From contig OY754467.1 in the NCBI GenBank assembly GCA_963575645.1, positions 23,953,001-24,017,000 on the forward strand: a stretch of 64,000 nucleotides of DNA, in the 5' to 3' direction. The stretch is from Xanthostigma xanthostigma. Its lineage: Eukaryota > Arthropoda > Insecta > Raphidioptera > Raphidiidae. How positions within the stretch are numbered: the first letter of the stretch is position 1; every line of letters begins with the position of its first letter. A program made the translations under genes and the position numbers. Below are positions 33,666 to 45,983 of this stretch, in pieces. Under the pieces are notes generated by a model that saw only the letters and a program-made list of their open reading frames with translations, did no database searches and was not told the origin of the DNA.

Positions 33666-34286
33666 TAGATATGAGCGCCGATGGGTAAAGGAGCAGCGGC
33701 GGCGCGCCGACTTTTTGAGGTCGGCGGCGGCGGCGTAGTCGGCGGCGTGACCTTAGGAGCATTTTTTAATGATGGGCAGGAAACAATAAAACAAAACATG
33801 TAGTTCAACAATCAGAATTATATAAGGAAATGGTTTCTAGCCTAGAGCTAAAATATGTTTGGCACTTCGATTGGCAGAAAAAAATCAACGTTGTCATAAA
33901 GTTCTAATAACAACTAACAAGAAAATAAATCTTAGAGAAAAAGTAGTCTTTAAAAATGTGTTTTCAACATTTTTAGCTTTCAACATGCAAAATCACATCA
34001 AATCAATGAGTATTAATTCAAGTTGTCTAACTCTAGTCTAGATAAAAAATAAATAGGTAATAATACAACTTAAGTGTCTCTGTTTTTGCAGTGCTGGTAA
34101 TTGTCGTATATACATAAATATTATGCGATTGATTCTTAATGGGTTTAATCTTTACCGTTTTGCCGTAATTACTTGTCCAGCTACATATTATGCCTTTTCG
34201 CTCGGCGCGCCGTTACATTTTCACGGCGGCGGCGGCGGGGGTGAATCGTCGGCGGCGACGGCGCGCCGACGCGGCGCTCATATCTA
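33666..34286. mobile_element. hAT-like element with GGC-rich ends
   Basis: The 8-bp duplication GTTCTAAC (33658-33665, 34287-34294) flanks ends TAGATATGAGCGCCG and, reversed, TAGATATGAGCGCCG. Subterminal regions of about 90 bases are full of GGCGGC and GGCGCGCCGAC, striking in this AT-rich DNA; the centre (33760-34190) is AT-rich and non-coding. An 8-bp duplication plus TAG ends points to hAT. Confidence 0.82.
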
Positions 34287-34530
34287 GTTCTAACACAGTA
34301 AATAGAAAACATTGTTATATTATATGCTTGTATAGTGATGAGGGCTAGTTAAAATGTAAAAAAAAATCTGAACTTAGAAGATCATGAAAATAATTTAAAT
34401 AGACAAAATTAAACCGTTTTAAGAAGTTGTAGGTGTATTTTTATAATGAGGCATTATTTATGTACAGCGAATCTTTATAAATATATGCGACATTACTTAT
34501 CCGATTATAAAATTATCAATCTTATTGTTT

Positions 34531-35110
34531 TTGACGTGATAACGTCTTATAAATTGATGAATCACCAATCTTATAAATTGATAAAACACCGGCTCATGTA
34601 CGAAAAAGTGTAACGTTCCTAACGGTCGTAACGTTCCACCTGACCCTGTGCGTGCTTTTCTCGAAAACGGCCCTAACAATTTGGATGAAATTTACTGAAA
34701 AGGGATTTTGGGGGCAAAAAATCGTTTTAGCTAGGTCTCATCTCTCGAAAAAATCGTTTTCTTACAAATTTTATCATTATAAAAATCAATTTTTTGACGT
34801 ATGAAAATACTTAAATATTGTAAGTAGGTTTTGGAATTTTATATAAACAGTGAAACAATTGTTTTATAAATATTATGACAGCTAATCTTTGAGACTTAAA
34901 ATAAATACGAAAGAAAGAAAGTTAAAAAAAACAATTATATTATAATATGGTGAGTAATTTAAATAAATAAAATTAACCTAAATTTGAATCGAAAGATGCA
35001 ATATCATAGATTCGAATTATTATAATTATTATATAAATTTAGGTTATGTATTACGGAATACGTTATCACGTAAAACTATCGTCCGTAAACCGACTTTACA
35101 GACAACCAAC
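34531..35110 (+). mobile_element. Repeat family A, full copy 2
   Basis: Same start and end as 25734-26300 and nearly the same sequence, including TTTTGGGGGCAAAAAATCG and GAGACTTAAAATAAATACG. The high similarity suggests recent movement or gene conversion. Confidence 0.7.
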
Positions 35111-35119
35111 TTTTTTTTT

Positions 35120-35690
35120 TATTAGTAAATCTAATCACTAAAAGCTACAGATTTCGATAAGCTCAACAAATTATGCTAATTATTCAATTAAGGTACCTAC
35201 TTGAACTATTCATTATACCACTTTTAAAACATTCAGCCGTATCGTAAACTACTGGAAGTTTCACAAACTTGCTATTTATCATTGTGTTGCTAAGTTTAAA
35301 CATTAAAATTCCTGGAAGCTCTACAAGTTTTGATAATTCAAGTCACGTGTTACGTGTAGTATTTTATTAATTGCCAACATCTCAGTTTAAGAATCTTAAT
35401 CGCTCAATGAATTACCGACAGCTCAAGCACTAATAAATAATAATTTTGCGTTGATATACAAATTATTAAAAGCTTCAGCCTTTTAGAAACTTCTGAATAC
35501 TTGATAAATTCAAATAATTATTCAATCAAGTCACGTTAAGCGTTTCATTAATTTCAATGTTCCTTCTATAAAAATTTCCAATTTACCAAAAGCTTGGCAA
35601 GCTCTTCGAAATGTTTTCCATTGAGAAACTTGACCGTTAACAAATTGTGAAAAGTTTCAACCTTAGAGACGTTGAGGTATTATATTATGT
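35120..35690 (+). repeat. Degenerate AAGCTT-type repeat region
   Basis: Loose, unequal repeats contain AAGCTNCA-like starts, then TTTCGATAAG / TTTTGATAATTC / ACTTGATAAATTC, then ATTATTCAAT and CAAGTCACGT. The unit is about 55-120 bases and much diverged. I cannot define borders. Confidence 0.35.
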
Positions 35691-36709
35691 GTGCTGACAC
35701 AAAAAGCTTTACCGGGTCTTCCGATCGATCGCGAGACACGTGCAGTAAAGCTCTAGGTATCCGTGTGTCGCCGTGAACTTGGCCGGCACTGTGTCTGGCG
35801 TAGCTTTGAACTGAACACCGCAAGCCCTACTACTAGGCACTGAACACCGGTCTATTCTAATTATGTGACGTCTATTTCTAAATGTCTCCCGTTGTGAATA
35901 ATTCGACTGAGACGATGATGATGATGTTAAGTTTGCAACACTGCACTGTCATTTTAATAGACCAAATTTACGTTACAATATTCTGTTGTAATTATTGTTA
36001 CAAAAAAGGGTGTTCAGACTAAAGAGTATTGCCAACTACACAAAAAAAAAAACTAGGTTATGTTGAAAAAACGTAACTTCGTTCATAATAGAAATTGTAA
36101 TGTGATTAAAAAAAGACAAAAAACATACACGTCCGTATAACAAAAAAAAAAAAAAACAAAACAAACAAACGAATGTAATTACTAGAGGCCTTAAAATTTA
36201 AGTGTCAGTGATGTTATTTTTATTAAATAGTTTCTAAATCGTCTGTGATAGAAGAAGGAGAAAATTATTTAAAGTGATTTCAAAATTATGCTTCGCAAAC
36301 ATATCAAAATATTTCTAATCGTCTAATCTATACCAAGTGTTCGTTGCTGTTGCATATTAACTATTTTTGACGCGAATTGATAATCCATAAAGTTATATAA
36401 CAAAAAAAATCTAAAAGTAATGAGAGCCTACTGGCTTACTAATTAAATATTAACGCAAATAATTTTTTATTTGTAATTTTTAAATATTATTGCTAACTAA
36501 TGGATCGTAATTATGATTAAAAATATAGGTACCTAAACTTTTAGATTATATTTAAAATACATTCTTGGTAGTATAATAATTCAACTCATGGAAAAAACAA
36601 TTGTACAATGCATTATGTAACGCATTAAAATATGAGTATTGTTAAAGTTAATCAATTTTGAAAGTCAAGTGAAGTTTTATGTGATTAAAATTCCAGTCAG
36701 TTTGCAACA
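35691..36709 (+). promoter_or_regulatory. Putative promoter region of SCaMC exon 1b
   Basis: 35691-35935 is clearly richer in GC/CpG than the surroundings, with CGATCGATCGCGAGACACGT, GGCCGGCACTGTGTC and a GATGATGATGATG run. An A-rich tract is at 36145. The sequence then leads to the small exon at 36710. Promoter function is inferred from composition and position only. Confidence 0.3.
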
Positions 36710-36751
36710 ATGGATGCGCTAGATCATGATTTCTATCTCGATTTTTTAATT
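36710..36751 (+). CDS. Candidate alternative first coding exon 1b of SCaMC
   Basis: An ATG in good context (CAACAATGG) opens 14 codons, MDALDHDFYLDFLI, ending at 36751 before the strong donor GTAAGT in phase 0. Joined to the exon at 48749, it would give a short carrier whose N-terminus has no EF hands. Carriers of this family are known to use alternative N-terminal exons. The exon is very short, so the match of ATG, phase and donor could be chance. Confidence 0.35.
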
Positions 36752-37082
36752 GTAAGTCGTTTAATTTAAAACTTACATTTATTTTCAAATATTAGTTTTT
36801 ATTCTGGATTTTTTTTATATAGGTATAATATGCTTTATACCCTCGTAAGATTGCTATGAGTTACGAACCGATGTAAAATGTGTGCTGTTCTGTTATGTTG
36901 GGTATAAATTCAGTAATTATGTATTTTCAAGTTGCCTGGTTTTATGTCTTCAAAAAATATCTTCCAATCAATTGACAATAATAATGTGGCTTAATATCCG
37001 AACAATGTTGAGTTCAAGAATAAGTACTGTCAAATTTTTTGTTAGGTTGAAAAGCAGCCTGTGGCTGAACCTCGCCTTTTAG

Positions 37083-37130
37083 TGCACTTATATGTACTAA
37101 TAAAGATTATTACTACTACTACTACTACTA
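37083..37130 (+). repeat. AATAAAG plus (TAC)n tail, possible retroelement 3' end
   Basis: TGTACTAATAAAGATTATTA is followed by a TAC run. A trinucleotide tail after AATAAA-like sequence is usual for some LINE 3' ends, but the sequence upstream is not recognised. Confidence 0.4.
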
Positions 37131-37539
37131 TTGTGTAAAACTTATGACTATATAAAATGTTTGTATTCTGATCTACACATGGAATTATTTTTCAAAACCC
37201 AAAGATTTCATGAATTTATTAATAACCGAAATTTCTTCGGTATAGATTTGAAATTACACTATTATTACGTTCATTCAAAGGATCTTTACTTCGTTTGCAA
37301 GGATACAAATTCGTCATTTTTCCACAAAAATCCGTAATTTCGTATGTAAACCAGTGCCATATGTTTTAATAGTGTTGATAATATCTATGATGTCATCCAA
37401 ATTGCTAATATTTTCAAGTGAATTTTATATAATTTTGATAACAATTCTGTGATAATATCATCATTGTTCCAGGAGTTTGACTTTATCACTAATATTTTTC
37501 CCGTCGCACGTATAGGTATAGCTGATTTCTATCATATTA

Positions 37540-37798
37540 ATATTATAAATGCGAATGTAAGTTTGTTTGTTACGCTTTCACGCAAAAACTACTTAACCGA
37601 TCATCATGAAACTTTGCACATACACTCTTGAAGGTATTAGAAGTAACATAGGATACTTTTTATTAAAAAAAAATAAAAATTTTTTACGAAAAATAAGAAA
37701 ATTGTTTGTCAAAATATGTGCAATACCTCAACCCCTGATATGCATGTCAAAAGTCGATTTCCATCTCAATCGCGGGCGTAGCCGCGGGTAGCGGCTAG
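37540..37798 (+). mobile_element. Short non-autonomous Helitron
   Basis: Begins with an AT-rich TATTATAAATGCGAATGTAAG and contains the common ACTACTTAACCGATCATCATG. It ends GCGGGCGTAGCCGC, GGGTAGCGGCTAG with host T. A GC-rich hairpin just before a terminal CTAG, no inverted repeats and no duplication match Helitrons. The left border is approximate. Confidence 0.7.
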
Positions 37799-38424
37799 TA
37801 TTGATATATTAAAGAATTTTTCCATTAGTTTGTGATACATTTTGAAACATGTTAACACTGAAAAAAGATGTATTACATGCGTTATTACTGCTTTTGTTAT
37901 GATTCGCGGACTCGAACAGGCTTATTTAATGGTTCTGTACTGCACAGAGGGTTTCGAAAAAGATTCTGGAGATCATAGTAAACATTCACAAATGTGAGTA
38001 AATTACATTTTTGTCATAAGTATATATTGAAATTATAATAAACTGCGTTTACTGCTCGGCGTCACTAATAATTTTAATTTATTAAATTTGGCGTCATATA
38101 CTACAAGAAATTTGTCTTCTTTTCTACATAGCATGAAAGGGCTATATCGCGATAAAGTGTTCATAATTATTCTGAACTCATATACCTCTATATATTTAGA
38201 CAAATAGACGCATTTTCAAAAATTAATAATTAATAATTATTAACTTATGTGGGATACTTGCACTGTTTTAAAAATATTACAATCTTATTTAAATTAACGG
38301 TTGCACGTGCAATTTGTCGTCCTGAACAGTTTTACCGCCTTAAGCTGTGACCTACTTAGCCTAGTGATAAATTCATCCCTGTACGTTTCGAACGAAATAA
38401 CTTTAAAAACCTGTGCTATAGAAC

Positions 38425-39886
38425 AAGAGCCCGCGGCAGCCAGACCTTCGTCTTTTTATAAAAGCTGAAAGTTTTTCTATGGATGTCTCCAATACAGGTA
38501 AGAATGATCCCCACCCATGAAACCTGAGTAGTGGTGGCTTTGGCAGGTAACAGGTATTAAAGGTGTACAAAATTTCATCTCAAATTCGTCATAGTATAAA
38601 ACTCAATTTTTTAATATTTCATTCGTAACAATATTAAAACTCGCGTCGCTCATTGCCAGACACTTAGTATGGTTCCAACCCCCTGCCAGACACCCTTAAA
38701 CTATTATAATTTGTATAATTATATTTACGTTATTTTATAAAAGCTGAATTTTATATATATTGTTTGGAGAACTATTAAATAATGTTTCATTAGTAGCCAG
38801 ACAGTTTCGAGGGTTCTATTATCCTGCCAGACGCATTAAAGTGTACAATTTTCAAATCGTTTTTGCTTTATAACTTTGAAACGGCTCATGAGATTTTACT
38901 CAAATTTGGTACGTTGGCATAGCTTTATTGGGCAATAAAACCCATATCATAATAATGATGAATATCATTCCATGGGCGTAGAACTTGATTTTTTCGATAA
39001 ATAAACATCTAAAACTTCTACGCCAATGAAAAAAAATCAGTTTGAGTATGAAATCTGGATCACGAGACTCATTTACTACAAAAAAGGTACTCTTGATAAA
39101 ATTCGATTACTCTCATAGTTTCGACAAAATTTTAATTCTAGTAATTTAAGGCATATATGCTCTAAATTACTAGAATTAAAATTTTGTCGAAACTATGAGA
39201 GTAATCGAATTTTATCAAGAGTACCTTTTTTGTAGTAAATGAGTCTCGTGATCCAGATTTCATACTCAAACTGATTTTTTTTCATTGGCGTAGAAGTTTT
39301 AGATGTTTATTTATCGAAAAAATCAAGTTCTACGCCCATGGAATGATATTCATCATTATTATGATATGGGTTTTATTGCCCAATAAAGCTATGCCAACGT
39401 ACCAAATTTGAGTAAAATCTCATGAGCCGTTTCAAAGTTATAAAGCAAAAACGATTTGAAAATTGTACACTTTAATGCGTCTGGCAGGATAATAGAACCC
39501 TCGAAACTGTCTGGCTACTAATGAAACATTATTTAATAGTTCTCCAAACAATATATATAAAATTCAGCTTTTATAAAATAACGTAAATATAATTATACAA
39601 ATTATAATAGTTTAAGGGTGTCTGGCAGGGGGTTGGAACCATACTAAGTGTCTGGCAATGAGCGACGCGAGTTTTAATATTGTTACGAATGAAATATTAA
39701 AAAATTGAGTTTTATACTATGACGAATTTGAGATGGAATTTTGTACACCTTTAATACCTGTTACCTGCCAAAGCCACCACTACTCAGGTTTCATGGGTGG
39801 GGATCATTCTTACCTGTATTGGAGACATCCATAGAAAAACTTTCAGCTTTTATAAAAAGACGAAGGTCTGGCTGCCGCGGGCTCTT
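38425..39886. repeat. Near-perfect 1462-bp palindrome
   Basis: The two halves meet at GCATATATGC (39151-39160) and are reverse complements out to AAGAGC at 38425 and GCTCTT at 39886. In the sections I compared base by base only one mismatch was found (TTTCATCTC against TTCCATCTC). The arms contain repeated CAGAC motifs (GCCAGACACTTAGTATGG, CTGCCAGACACCC, GTAGCCAGACAGTTTCG). There is no coding sequence, and no target duplication I can fix. It could be a young fold-back transposon, an inverted duplication, or an assembly artefact. Confidence 0.9.
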
Positions 39887-41518
39887 GGGCTATGCTGTAC
39901 CATTTTTATTGTAATCGACAGTTATGTGAAATTCTTAAGAAAAAATGTAAATCACATAGGTCATTCTTAAATATTCCAATCGAAAATTAAAACATCTATC
40001 CTCAAAGTACATTTTATGAATTCAATATAAGAACAGTATACATTATTATCGATTGGTAAGTAAACAGTGCCATCGTGGTACCTATGCTCTATAATGTAAA
40101 TCAATCATATTAGTCAGAGATGTCGGCGAAGGTTGTCTGTAAAATGATCACGCGACTTTAGTGAAAGATACTTTTCCGGTTTCCGTGACTAGAATTACTT
40201 TTAAATTGTCAGACATCGTGCTCTAATATCCGGCAAGTTAGTTGCTTTTTTTAAATTTTTTTAGCAGTAATTTACATATACTTGCATACATTAATTAAAA
40301 AAAAATGTAATTATAACAGATTTTAGTTTTTCTGAGTATATTCAGTTATTAAATGAATCTTAATCACTTTAACATTTAAACAAGGGCGAAGCCAATTTTA
40401 AAACACCTCAGTTTATGTTTTTACCTTTGTGCCTTGGTGCAGTTGCCCGATGGATATAACTTATTATTATGCTAGTGAAACTTTGTAGCTTGCAGTTACG
40501 CAACATTTTCTGTCACGGAAACGTAAGCAAGGAAGTGGCTTACGCGCATGCCTCATCCATTAGATTGTTTCAGTCGGTAACAGTATATATTGTACAATAT
40601 AATATGGAGTATATCGTTTTCAGGACGTTAAATTAAAGAAAGGATATAAATAAGTATGGGTCCATTGTCGGCCTCTCACCTCAAACTCACGGATTCGGAG
40701 ACCGACTATACTAACACGTTTATTATTTTTCTGAAGTAAAGCTTCTTTTGGCACAGTAGGGTAAAATGGATTTATGAGATTGAAAATGCAACGAAACGGT
40801 TCAATATACGTATACCTGTACTCTAAAACACCGACTGTAGAACAACTAGGGTGTTGGCGAGATAGAATCAAGTTTGTTAATGAATTTAAGTTAATGGCTT
40901 ACCCGATTTAATGACCTCACTTGTGGGTTAGTTGCTGCTGATGCTCTTAAAAATATAATGTCAAAGTGTACAGGATTAGCATTTATATGGGTTGTAGAAG
41001 TGAGGTCGGTAGTAATATAATTATCTAATTCAGTGTAATCAGAGGGTATGTAGTGTCGCCATGCAATGTTAAAAAGCGTGACAATTATGTAAGTGAAATG
41101 TACCGTAAATATCTAGAACTAAACTATTAACTAAGCCCTAGAAATATTGCATATATACGTTTTAGTTTTTCACAAATAACTAATAGAATCGTTTCACTGC
41201 AATCCAGTCAACGTCTGCGCCATATTCATATTCCAGTTACTTTACACATGAACCTCTAAAAAAATTCAACTGAAGATTTTCCAGCGAAATTATCTTTATT
41301 TTAGCAAGATAAAAGTCACGAAAATCAGTTTTTTTTTTCAAATATTTCATAAATTATTGGTTTTACGTTAATTATGTTTATTATAAAGTTTGTTCGTGAG
41401 ATAAAACTGCATAAAAAATTCTATACAAAATTTACGTAGAACCAATATTTTTCCAGATATAGGGCTGAGAAAACTAGGTAATTACGCTGCATTTTTGCAA
41501 CACCTTGGAGATAGTTTG
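39887..41518. other. No recognised gene
   Basis: AT-rich DNA within the presumed SCaMC intron. An 83-codon frame on the minus strand (40620-40871) is not recognised. Confidence 0.35.
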
Positions 41519-42010
41519 TTGATTATTGTTCGTTTTCACTGACTTCTTTGTCTCCGTTTTGTTCAATATTTTCATCTTCACTAAATATCATCTTCGCGAA
41601 AGACAATGAAATAAGTTCGGCGTCATCATCGTTGAATTCAAATTCAATGGTTGTATTCGTAGACATCGTGTTGAGACACGACTGGCCCCGACAAGAGCCA
41701 CACACTACATAACATGGTAATCCTATTTTTCTGCATCCACAAGTGATACCACAACCTTTTGTGCAATTTCAGAAAATAGAATTGAGAAGTTCATCTGGTA
41801 TGGGAGGAATCAGAGTAGTTGTTTCCAATAAATTATATTATTGTTTAAAGTCCAACCCCATTGCTGAGGGTCTAAATCTTTTCCCTTTGAACCTGGTAAC
41901 ATAACTCTGAATAGATGTTGAGTAAATTGCTGCTGTGGGTGGAACTAACGACAATTGTACAAGGCTTATTTAGTCCACTGTATTTTGCAAAACTAAAATA
42001 TCTTTCATTC
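41519..42010 (-). pseudogene. CXC-type cysteine-rich protein remnant
   Basis: The minus strand reads KDLDPQQWGWTLNNN, then ELLNSIF followed by a stop where a Cys is expected, then NCTKGCGITCGCRKIGLPC, YVVCGSCRGQSC, then an acidic tail ending VSENEQ and a stop. The spaced C-x3-C-x3-C-x-C-x6-C-x4-C-x2-C-x5-C pattern recalls the tesmin/TSO1-like CXC fold and a large group of uncharacterised insect proteins with LDP..WGW upstream. Upstream pieces (SLVPPTAA near 41945) are in another frame. The internal stop at the first Cys and the frame shifts make it non-functional. The family function is unknown to me; copies are often repetitive, perhaps transposon-borne. Confidence 0.6.
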
Positions 42011-44399
42011 TAAGAAAAACATTCCCCATAAACATGAGTTCGGAAATGCTTATCCGCTGAGTTGTAATCCTACAAAAACGGGGCAAGATCAATAATAAGC
42101 CATCAAACTTTTAGTTTCAAATCAAGAGTTCAAAAAATGCAAAAAAAAATAATATTTACAAACATTTTGGAATATCAAAATGTCCACCTCTCATGTTTAC
42201 ACTGCACGCTACTGTTCTTCTTAATATTAAATGAGGCGCCCGAGATAATTTTGAAACCAAAACAAATACAAACTGTTTTTTATTGGAAAAAAGAGTGCAG
42301 TGCCGTGCCGTGCGATGTAGGTACTGTATATAATCAGATATCAGAATCAGACACAAACGTTCGGTAGCCTATTGCTCGTTTTTGTGGGGCTAGAGCTCAG
42401 TGAGTATGCATTTCCGATACCGTGTTTAATTCTTTTTCTTAAAATGAACTAAGAATTAATCTCCCTCTGAAATCTTTCACAAAACTTATGAAACACTTTG
42501 TATATTGGAAGTTAATGGATCAATAAACCGTACCACATTACACACGCAATCTCTAGGTGTAATAATTGTATTAACCTACTGAAATTATTAGTCGTTAACA
42601 AAATATCTAAGTATGCTAGCTGATGCTAAGGCATTTTGTGATAGTTGACTGTTTTTGGCTAAGCTCGCACTAATGATAGATCCAAACGACCGATCGAACT
42701 ATCAGACAGTATAGACAGCAGTGTTCTACGCAAAAGCGCGAATTAACCGACACTGAATCGGTCGCTTTTATGCTCGTTTTTTCATACCTGCCGTCAGAGA
42801 ATAATTAATTCCTATATTAGCAGTTCTGAGATGTTTCATTATTTAGGTATTTGATTATTCCAAATGAATCTAGAAACAGTAGATATAACTGTACGACTTA
42901 TAGCAATTCCAACTCCGGGGATTTCATTTTCCGCGCATACCACCACTATTTGAATTACTAAAGATTTAAACCCAATGAGTCAGATGACTAGATATTGGGA
43001 TAATTATAATTCTCACGTAAGATATGGTCCCACTTGTCACATATTTACATTTTTTTAAGTATTTCTTTATAAGTTAATATTCATGTTAATATATGGTAAG
43101 TTAAATAAACAAGTGGTGGGAGTGACGGTGTTGATGGTGGGAAAATGTATCTCCAACCGTTTAAAATTTAAAATATTAAACGTGTTTTTTTGTTTTTTTT
43201 AAACTTACATTTTTTTAATTTAAAACAATACAACGCACGTTTACGCCAAATTATTGTAAATATATTTTTACTGAAACAAAAACAAAAATACGAAATATGC
43301 ATACGATTTATGTACACAGTGACGTATTTTGTATATTAATAGGTCACAAAAATAAATCTGGAATACAAGAAAACATAACTTATTCATAATAATTATGTAT
43401 ATCTCTATTGTCTGCTGTGTTAAATGAATATATGTATATTCGTTTGTCAAGACAATGCCTGCCATGACGAAGACTTCTTGACGTATTAGAATCTACAATT
43501 TACCTTTCTTTGTAATTATAAACATTTAAAGTATATTTGCGTTGTAAAAATAGACATTTGTTTAATTAATAATTAGAATCGCGTTAAAAAAAGATTATAA
43601 TAATTGCAAGAACACACGGTTTATTCCAGTGCACGATGATTCTAATAATAGATCCAAAATTTTCGAAATTGTATGAAGTTTGAAAGTATAGTTTTACACA
43701 TGCATTTTTGATGGCCGAAACCTTGTAAATATACTTTTATATTTTGTCGATTTAATTCCTGATTTTTTGTGGTTTTGTCACAAAACTTTTATCAGTCACA
43801 ACAATGGTAATAATTTCCATGTGACTCTTTCCAATTCATGTTACTTTCATATTTTCTTTCTTTTGAGACAATCAACAACAATGCTGAATGTATTAAAAAT
43901 AAATAAAAGAGAAATTTGGTCTAACGACGCTATCTGCTGCAATTAAAAGTTATGGAAATTATTTTAATTATTATTTTAGTCAGGTCATTGAAATCTAATG
44001 CGCTGTACCACTTTAACTTGTTTTAGTACGTGTTTTTTATTTTTTATTGTAAACTGTTAGATAAAGATAGATTGAGAATATTGACATGAAATTTATTTTA
44101 ATATGAGAGAGTTTCATAACAAAATAAACCTACAAATGTTTTATAAAGCTGACCTCTTCGCATAAAAAATAACCCGGCTGCAATTATTGATATTACTTGA
44201 TTGCAAATTAACGATGTTGGTTTGAACTATAAACGGTTTATAAGATTTCATATAATTTTCCAATACGTATCTAATCTCAATAAAAAATTATAATATTTTC
44301 AATAAAATTTATTGAAAATGTCTTTTGAACAACATTTAATTTTAATTGATTTTTTCGAAATTTCTTCTATATACAGTTGTCAACTAAAGACTATAAATA
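42011..44399. other. No recognised gene
   Basis: AT-rich sequence. The motif ACCGATCGAACTATCAGAC near 42690 and a CGCAAAAGCGCG segment near 42730 may be old repeats. No gene or element border is supported. Confidence 0.35.
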
Positions 44400-45062
44400 T
44401 CTCTATATATATAAAATTCTCGTGTCACAGTTTTTGTTGCCATACTCCTCCGAAACGGCTTGACCGATTTTGATGAAATTTTTTGTGCTTATCCGGTATC
44501 TATGAGAATCGACCAACATCTATTTTTCATCCCCCTAAATGTTAGGGGTAGTCCACCCCTAATTTTTTTTTTATTTTTTAGACAAAATTTTTAATTTCTA
44601 TTTTTTTATGATACAACATACAAAAATACATACAATCCTCAATTGTCACCCTTCTACGATCAACCCTTATTTTTTAATAGCCATTTTAGTAATTTAATCA
44701 TTTTTCCTCTCCGGTCGAAAACTGATCAATCGTCATTTAATTAGTTATCCCCGCCAGATGTCTACAGGTGTCACTTCGCCAACATCTATTTTTCATCCCC
44801 CTAAATGTTAGGGGTAGTCCACCCCTAAATTTTTTTTCTTCCTTCCCCATTCGTTCTTTTGCACCGGGCACGACGGCGCAGCCGGAGTGCTCGACATACA
44901 CACATATACGTCCATGTATATTTTAAAATAAATAAAATAGATAGATAGATGTTCCAATTAAATTGTTTTATTATTTCACTTTATACGTAGCGAAGCACGT
45001 ACAGGGCCGCTATATATATATATTATACTGTTAGGCGGTACGAAGTTCGCCGGGTCCGCTAG
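44400..45062 (+). mobile_element. Non-autonomous Helitron, intact ends
   Basis: Host A, then TCTCTATATATATAAAATTC at the 5' end; the 3' end reads GGCGGTACGAAGTTCGCC (short hairpin), CGGGTCCGCTAG, then host T. Insertion between A and T, a 5' TC and a 3' CTAG after a hairpin fit Helitrons closely. Inside, AACATCTATTTTTCATCCCC and GGGGTAGTCCACCCC occur twice (44516-44570, 44780-44830). It is the reference (empty) form for the interrupted copy at 62971-64000. Confidence 0.85.
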
Positions 45063-45063
45063 T

Positions 45064-45225
45064 ATTCATATAAATACCCCCTTCACTCTTTATCCCAAAT
45101 CCTTTCCCACCGTTTAAAAACGGTTACAGCGCTCCCGATACTATTTTTAAATCTAAAGGGTTCGTGTACACGTTAAATTAATAAGAATCAAACACACTAG
45201 AGATCCTCGCCTGGTTAATTGTAAT
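45064..45225 (+). repeat. Truncated TTAA-type MITE
   Basis: ATACCCCCTTCACTCTTTAT, CCCACCGTTTAAAAACGG and GCGCTCCCGATACTATTTTT match one arm of the element at 24580. Its outer end is missing at the Helitron border, so the Helitron probably inserted into it, or it was cut there. Confidence 0.55.
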
Positions 45226-45983
45226 TAGGCTTAATGATAAATCGCTCTTTGATATCTTTTGTTTTTTTTTTTTTTTTTTTGTAAATCTTGAAGAAATTTC
45301 AGAAACAACTTTTTTAAACTTACTGTATTTCGATTAGGAAACATTTTCGGAATAGCAATTAGAGTGTCAATGGTTATTAATGTGGACCATATATGCTGCA
45401 GTTGTTGCTTTTGTCGCAGATTTTAAAATACAGTCTGTATATAAAATCTGATGAAATAGGCACGTAATATTTCTATGATACAGTAGCGTCGTTGTGATCA
45501 GATATTAAAATGATGGCCCCTGTTTACAATTGGATCTACGACATCAGTGTCGTGCCAGTAAACATCCTAATTAATTTTTAAATTTGCATATTGCGTTCTA
45601 TGCGATAACAATAATATATAATAATGTTGCATAGTAACTGATTTGCATTCATATTATTTTTACTGTTTATATACCTAAATATTTACTTTAATTATTGTAA
45701 AGTCTACGTCACGAATTTTCATTATCGCGTTTATTTATAAGTCTGCAATTTACTTTGCACCCTGCAAGCTACCAACATCCTTTGTTTGAAACAAACAATA
45801 ATAATTATATACTCAAAAATATAGTTGTCTAAGTAATTTTTTGATGTCAATTTAAAAGTTTTTGAAAAACCGGGATTAATAGAATGTATGAGGACACTAG
45901 TCTGCAGTAAATTACTTATTGAAGAGTTTATATATACGGAATTAGGTACCGATTTTTTCGAATATTGAAAGTAAGAAAAAAAT

